Of a stretch of DNA of 64,000 bases, positions 59,709-64,000 are shown in pieces. Source of the stretch: Oscheius dolichura (taxonomy: Eukaryota > Nematoda > Chromadorea > Rhabditida > Rhabditidae); the NCBI GenBank assembly GCA_932521035.1, contig OW051493.1, positions 4,526,001 through 4,590,000 on the forward strand, written 5' to 3'. Each line of letters begins with the position of its first letter. The first letter of the stretch is position 1. Under the pieces are notes generated by a model. That model saw nothing but the letters and a program-made list of their open reading frames with translations, was not told the origin of the DNA and made no database searches. A program made the translations under genes and the position numbers.

Positions 59709-62700
59709 CTAAAACGGAGGATGGGTAATGGCCGAGAGTTCGAAGATGTTTGGGCCCTCTCTTGGAAGAGACTCCAATTAACTTCGAGGGCTTTGTGTGT
59801 GTATGCCCTTTCCACAAAACTACGTGACAATTGACATTGAGAGCCCCGAAATTAAAGGAATCGCGGAAGGATGGACCGAATGAGAGGACAGTTCAGAACG
59901 GAACGGAAATGGAGCCGGCCGGGAGGACACCACAAATTGGACATTGAAAAGGATAAGGCGGAAGGAGACGGCGGACACAAACCAACTTAGACCGGCAGCC
60001 AGGAAATGAGCGGGAACGCCTTCCGGGATTTACTCTGCTGATGAGGGCCGGGGAGGATTGGGTCTGCCCAGGGGAGAGACAGTAGACGAGCTAATTGTTG
60101 TGTGTTGGATAACTGACAGGTCGACGACATCCGACACCCACTACTCTTTGACCAAGCGACGAGGAAGAGGGAGAGGACGCCTCTCGGATGGCCGGCTACG
60201 TGGTACGGACTATATCCGGCAATCGGAGAATTCGAGGAAATATTCTGGAGGCCACTTGGAGTAAACAAGACGGGACAATAAGACAATAGGGAGGCGACTG
60301 TCTGGAGGAGATCCGGGAGTGGATTCTCTCTATATATGGAAAAATGAAAAGGACGTGGGACTGGGTAATTAGGTGGGTGGACCAGGCCCAAAACAGACGG
60401 ATAGGAGAAAGTTTGACGGCGAAAATGAGATGGCCCCCTCGGTGGCGAGGGGGGCGGCGGTTATAAGGAAGGATTTAATTGGAAAAGCAGAGACAGCCCA
60501 GGATCGGACATTAGGCTCCCATGAATCTCGTCCCTCTCCCCGGTCTACAGTACCCTCTCCTCCCTCGCCCGTAAACGGATACCGTTGTTGTCTTCGCCGT
60601 CTTCCATCTATTTTCAACGGTGGAGGACAAAGGCGATTTGCACTTCTGTACATCAGAATAACTAAAATTAGAACTAGATACGCTCCTCCTCCGAAGTGCA
60701 GTGTTGTCCAAATGGCTCAATGCCAAATGGCGCTGTTCCTCAATCTGAACCTTCTGGGTTCGAGTCCGCGCGAATACTAACACGAGTCCTTTGCTCACTG
60801 GCAGTTGACTGACCTTGTTCTCGCTAGATTATCGGATTGCAGTCAAGCCATCTGGATAGAAATGTCCAGTTGGTTCAATTTGGAAGCGACATCTTTTTGG
60901 AGGTCTAGAGACACAAAGTTGCAAGAGGAACAAAGCGGGAGGTATTGTGTTTCAAATGGAATTAGCTCCCGTTGTTTTTTGAACGTAATTATGTGTTTGC
61001 AGGAATAGAAAACGGGGCCGGCTGCAGCAAATAAGTTCTGGCGATATGACAAATTCAATTTCCGTTTTACTTTTGATTCCGTGCTGTACGAGACAAGGCG
61101 AAGTACGTCTGTTCTTTTCGTTTCCTTCCCCCGGGTTTACTCACCCCGAACTCTCCCACGGTCAGCTCCCTTCTCCCTTCAGATATTCAGTATTTCCCTC
61201 GTGAACACCGTCGGCCATATGAATAAGACAAGACGGTCCTCCGTAGAAGATCATCCACCCACCCATCCGCCGGAGGGGGCCGTCTCCTCTCTTTTGTACC
61301 AGTGCCATTGTCTCGTCCTACCTTTTTGGTCTTTATTTTCTTCCGTCCCGGGGACCAGCCCCTGTCGAATTCCCGGCGGCGGTTTTTCCCCCTCCAACAG
61401 CCTGTTCCCTCGTGTTGACACACACAAAAAGCGCCAAGTCACAAGAAACTCGAGAAAACGATGCTCTAAGTGGTCGGTGACAATGGTCATCTGGGGTGGC
61501 CGGAGGGCGCTTCCCATGTTCTCTGGGCGACGTCTGGCTTGCGTGTTTGCTGCCGACCAGCCCGATGACCGCGCCCTGTGAAAAACTGTCGAAGCTATAA
61601 TAAGCTGGAAGACAAACACGCTGACCGGAAGACAGAGCAACGCCCGGCATGAACTGCAACACGGCGAGGAAGACCGCGTAAGGAGGGAAATATTGGAGAG
61701 AAACACACAGAAAACTGGACTCCGGAAACGGACGGGGCTGTGAATTTGATACAGGCGAGAGGGGTGAGAGCCAGACCGGACGAGAAGGACAAATAGCCCG
61801 GGGTGGTGGCACGCGAGAAGGACCTTCGGCAGCGGCCCACCACAAAACCTGAACCTCGGCCGCGAGAAGTGCGCTCTGGTCACAACAAAACACCTGGAAC
61901 ACAAGCCGAGAATGGGACAGAGAGTGGGCAGACTGGGGGCCATCCGGGCAGATTGAGATCGAAGGAGCACACAAACAAAGGTGTCCCGGGAATTAGAAGA
62001 AGATGATCGACACTTCGTTGGCAGATGGCCCGATTGCCTCTTCCCCCAAAGCCGCCCTCCAATTTTAGGGAGTTGTCTTTGGGGGAGGAGGAGAACAGGA
62101 GGATGGCCAGAGATATGGAGCAGACAAGATAACCCAGTGGCCCTTTACCCTTTTGACCTCTCTCCGCGATTTGTACCGGGAGATGCCTGACTCCACCATT
62201 CCCTGAAGTCGACGGGTTCCACTGAAACGAGCAGCTGTCATTTTCCCCCCATCAATTATGGAAAGTAAGATAAGTAGGAGGAAATGACGAAAGGTGCAGT
62301 CTCCAGTTTCCCAGAGGAAAGAGAGGCTTTTTGCCCCCGTCTCCTTGAATTATGCAAAAAGTCCCCCAGCCATTGGCATCCGTGTGATATGCTTATTGTG
62401 TCCGGCGACGAGTGCACCGAGCAAATTTGTTCAAAAATCCAGATGTTGCGAGGACGGAGAGCAGTTTTTGCAGCTCAAATAATGCCCTCATCCGCCTTCC
62501 TGGGTTCAATCTGACAACGGCCAATTCACACTTTTTAGAAGCACAGAAGATTTGTTCCGGGAAGGGACATTCTGGGGACATAGGAAATACGGACACACCC
62601 TCTTCTCTCTTTTTGGAAATGGTTCAAAACATTCCGCACCCTTCCTACTCTTTTTCTTCCGTTAATCACACAAGAATTCTTTTGACTCTTTCTGTTCTAC

Positions 62701-63080
62701 TATTTCTAGCAAGTAGAGATTCAGTCACCTTCTGGAGTCAACCACGGCGAATAAGGAGGAAGGAGTAGAACGAGTAGCCAAGATGATGTCTACTACTGCT
62801 TCCGATGGATTGGAAGAGATCTCTCGGCATCTCTTTACTGTGGGTAATAAGATACAAATGTAACAGTCCTGGACAGCAGGAACAGCGACTGCTTCTCCCC
62901 CTCCTAGCGAGTGAGTCAGGAGAGAGAAGAAGAAGTGTGAATGGAGTCCCCCGTGAATCAGAGCGTCGTCGTCTTTCCGTTGTTCCGTCTGTTTGTGATT
63001 GGAATGCCGTCGTCCATAGGGCGTAACCCGAAGCGGACAGTTTTTCCGCAGCTGGTCGCGGAGGGCGGAGCCGCGTCTCA
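59709..63080. other. 3.4 kb without a supported gene
   Basis: Overlapping minus-strand frames of 239 and 213 codons at 61.25-61.97 kb are Ser/Arg/Pro-rich in both frames and look like chance frames in pyrimidine-rich DNA. A tRNA-like element lies at 60.7 kb. Confidence 0.45.
60710..60775 (+). repeat. tRNA-like sequence
   Basis: A-box-like tggctcaatgcc at 60713-60724 and a perfect B-box ggttcgagtcc at 60757-60767, with a short stem gttc...gaac between them. The acceptor stem is not evident, so this is probably a tRNA-derived repeat. Confidence 0.35.
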
Positions 63081-63088
63081 TATAAAAG
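63081..63088 (+). promoter_or_regulatory. TATA box of the 63-kb secreted-protein gene
   Basis: TATAAAAG lies 40 nt before the ATG at 63121, leaving a 5'UTR of only a few bases to about 15 nt. Confidence 0.6.
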
Positions 63089-63120
63089 GCAGAGCCACAG
63101 TCTCCAGAGCACAGCTAACC

Positions 63121-64000
63121 ATGCAGCTTAACAAGCAGCTCTTCCTGGGCATCGCCTGTCTCGCCGTCGCGTTCGCCACTCCTCAGAATGGTACCTTTCC
63201 CTCCCCGTTTCCCCTTCTCCATCCTTCCCTCCTGTACTTATATTTTCATTTAAAGAGGAAGGCAAGAGCGAGAAGCGTCGTCAGTACATCTCTCCAATGG
63301 TCGGAGTTGCCCAGGTACCCCGCAACATCCCCATGGCAGGTTAGTCCCGTTTCTGTTCTCTCTTATCCCTTAATATGGTCGGCCACTTTTGAAATGTCTC
63401 ACCCCTGGCTTTACAGCCGCCCCAGTGCCAGTTGCTCCACTCGCCCCTGCTCCGGTGCCCGTTGCCGCTGCTCCTGGTACGTTTCGGTGTTCCTTCTCAT
63501 TCTCTCCCCACTAACTCGAACAAGTTAACCCCCTCTCCTTCAAACTAGGAACTGGGGTGGAGCGAATTGCTCTGACAAACGCGGTGTGCCCTGTGCCCAG
63601 TCTATGACCCCGTTCAGTAGCTCCAGTCATGGCTGCCCCAGCTGTCCCCCTCATGCAGCCAGTCGCCCCTGTGGTGGCCCCCGTCGGCCAGTGCCCCGGA
63701 GGACCTTCTCTCCCGATCGAGTGCGACCCCAAGAGGCCGTGGCCCCAGTGCCCCCCTCAGTCTTACTGCTACGCCACCAACTCCGTTGACATCGGACCTT
63801 ACTTCTGCTGCCCCATCTGTGAGTTCCCTCCTTCTCTTCCCCTTGATCCCATCCTCTCAGGGTCCACATACGGAGCTGCCTGGCGCCCGGCCACTCCTTT
63901 CTTCAACTACGTTCCTCCCATGCCTGCAAACTGGCCCGAGGTGATGAGAATGACGGCGAATTGGCCAGCCGCCGCCGTCGGTCTACCCGTCAAGGCGCGT
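63121..64000 (+). CDS. secreted Pro/Ala/Val-rich protein with a Cys-rich domain (3' end beyond window)
   Basis: Exons 63121-63190, 63256-63339, 63417-63476, 63618-63818 and 63861-64000 (continuing) join in phase. The start MQLNKQLFLGIACLAVAFAT is a signal peptide. A basic stretch (KSEKRRQYISP) could be a processing site. A low-complexity region of APVPVAPLAP type follows, then a compact Cys domain: GQCPGGPSLPIECDPKRPWP, QCPPQSYCYATNS, DIGPYFCCP. This resembles the small C-P-x-Y-x-C...CCP modules common in nematode secreted and cuticle proteins; I do not assign a named domain. After it come repeated NWP and Trp-rich pieces. Strong TATA and short 5'UTR suggest high, tissue-specific expression. 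Confidence 0.7.

Noticed and set aside
61251-61974. Overlapping minus-strand open frames of 239 and 213 codons
   Set aside because: Both frames are open with Ser/Arg/Pro-rich, low-information composition; there is no family resemblance, no splice support, and they overlap each other. They are likely chance frames in skewed DNA.

Overview
The window is eukaryotic nuclear DNA, most likely from a nematode. The support is many very short cis-introns (29-45 nt, gt...ag with tttcag or ttttag ends), several genes whose first AUG lies within about 0-10 nt of a strong acceptor (as in spliced-leader trans-splicing), a nematode-style globin, and a Cys-loop channel carrying the ETE pore signature known from the nematode EXP-1/LGC-35 receptors. 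No genus is claimed. There are no bacterial operons, CRISPR arrays or insertion sequences. Exon joins were worked out by eye from splice sites and reading phase, without transcript evidence.

Layout, left to right. 1-6.4 kb: one small unrecognised gene (1898-2612), then a long stretch without genes that contains a fold-back repeat (about 4970-5425). 6.47-9.28 kb: an AT-rich gene for the kinetochore/vesicle-tether protein ZW10, convergent with a cAMP phosphodiesterase of the PDE4 family (minus, 9624-16109, with a possible distal first exon at 21.8 kb). 22.5-23.9 kb: an unrecognised 369-aa protein. 25.7-33.8 kb: a Rho guanine-nucleotide exchange factor of PLEKHG5 (Syx) type with RBD-like, DH and PH regions and a predicted C-terminal PDZ ligand. 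36-38.9 kb: the EXP-1-like ligand-gated channel. 40-41.1 kb: a heparan sulfate 3-O-sulfotransferase.

42-55 kb holds the most unusual content: three genes (two minus, one plus) for secreted, repetitive proteins rich in Cys, Gln and Pro. They share a signal-peptide exon, a basic motif in front of a Cys-x-Cys start, and many small exons. One carries four tandem copies of an exon-plus-intron unit and a Pro/acidic exon of about 2.6 kb. Between and after them lie compact small genes (51.5-57.8 kb), several with signal peptides or one membrane span, then a globin (58.9-59.7 kb). The window ends inside a gene for a secreted Pro/Ala-rich protein with a Cys-rich domain and its own TATA box (63121 onward).

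The recognised genes do not form one pathway. PDE4 (cAMP), the RhoGEF and the cation-type GABA-receptor-like channel would all suit neuromuscular signalling, but nothing here shows that they act together. The Cys-rich cluster looks like a locally expanded family of extracellular structural or secreted proteins. Long introns and intergenic DNA carry tRNA-promoter-like elements and fold-back repeats and little else I can recognise.
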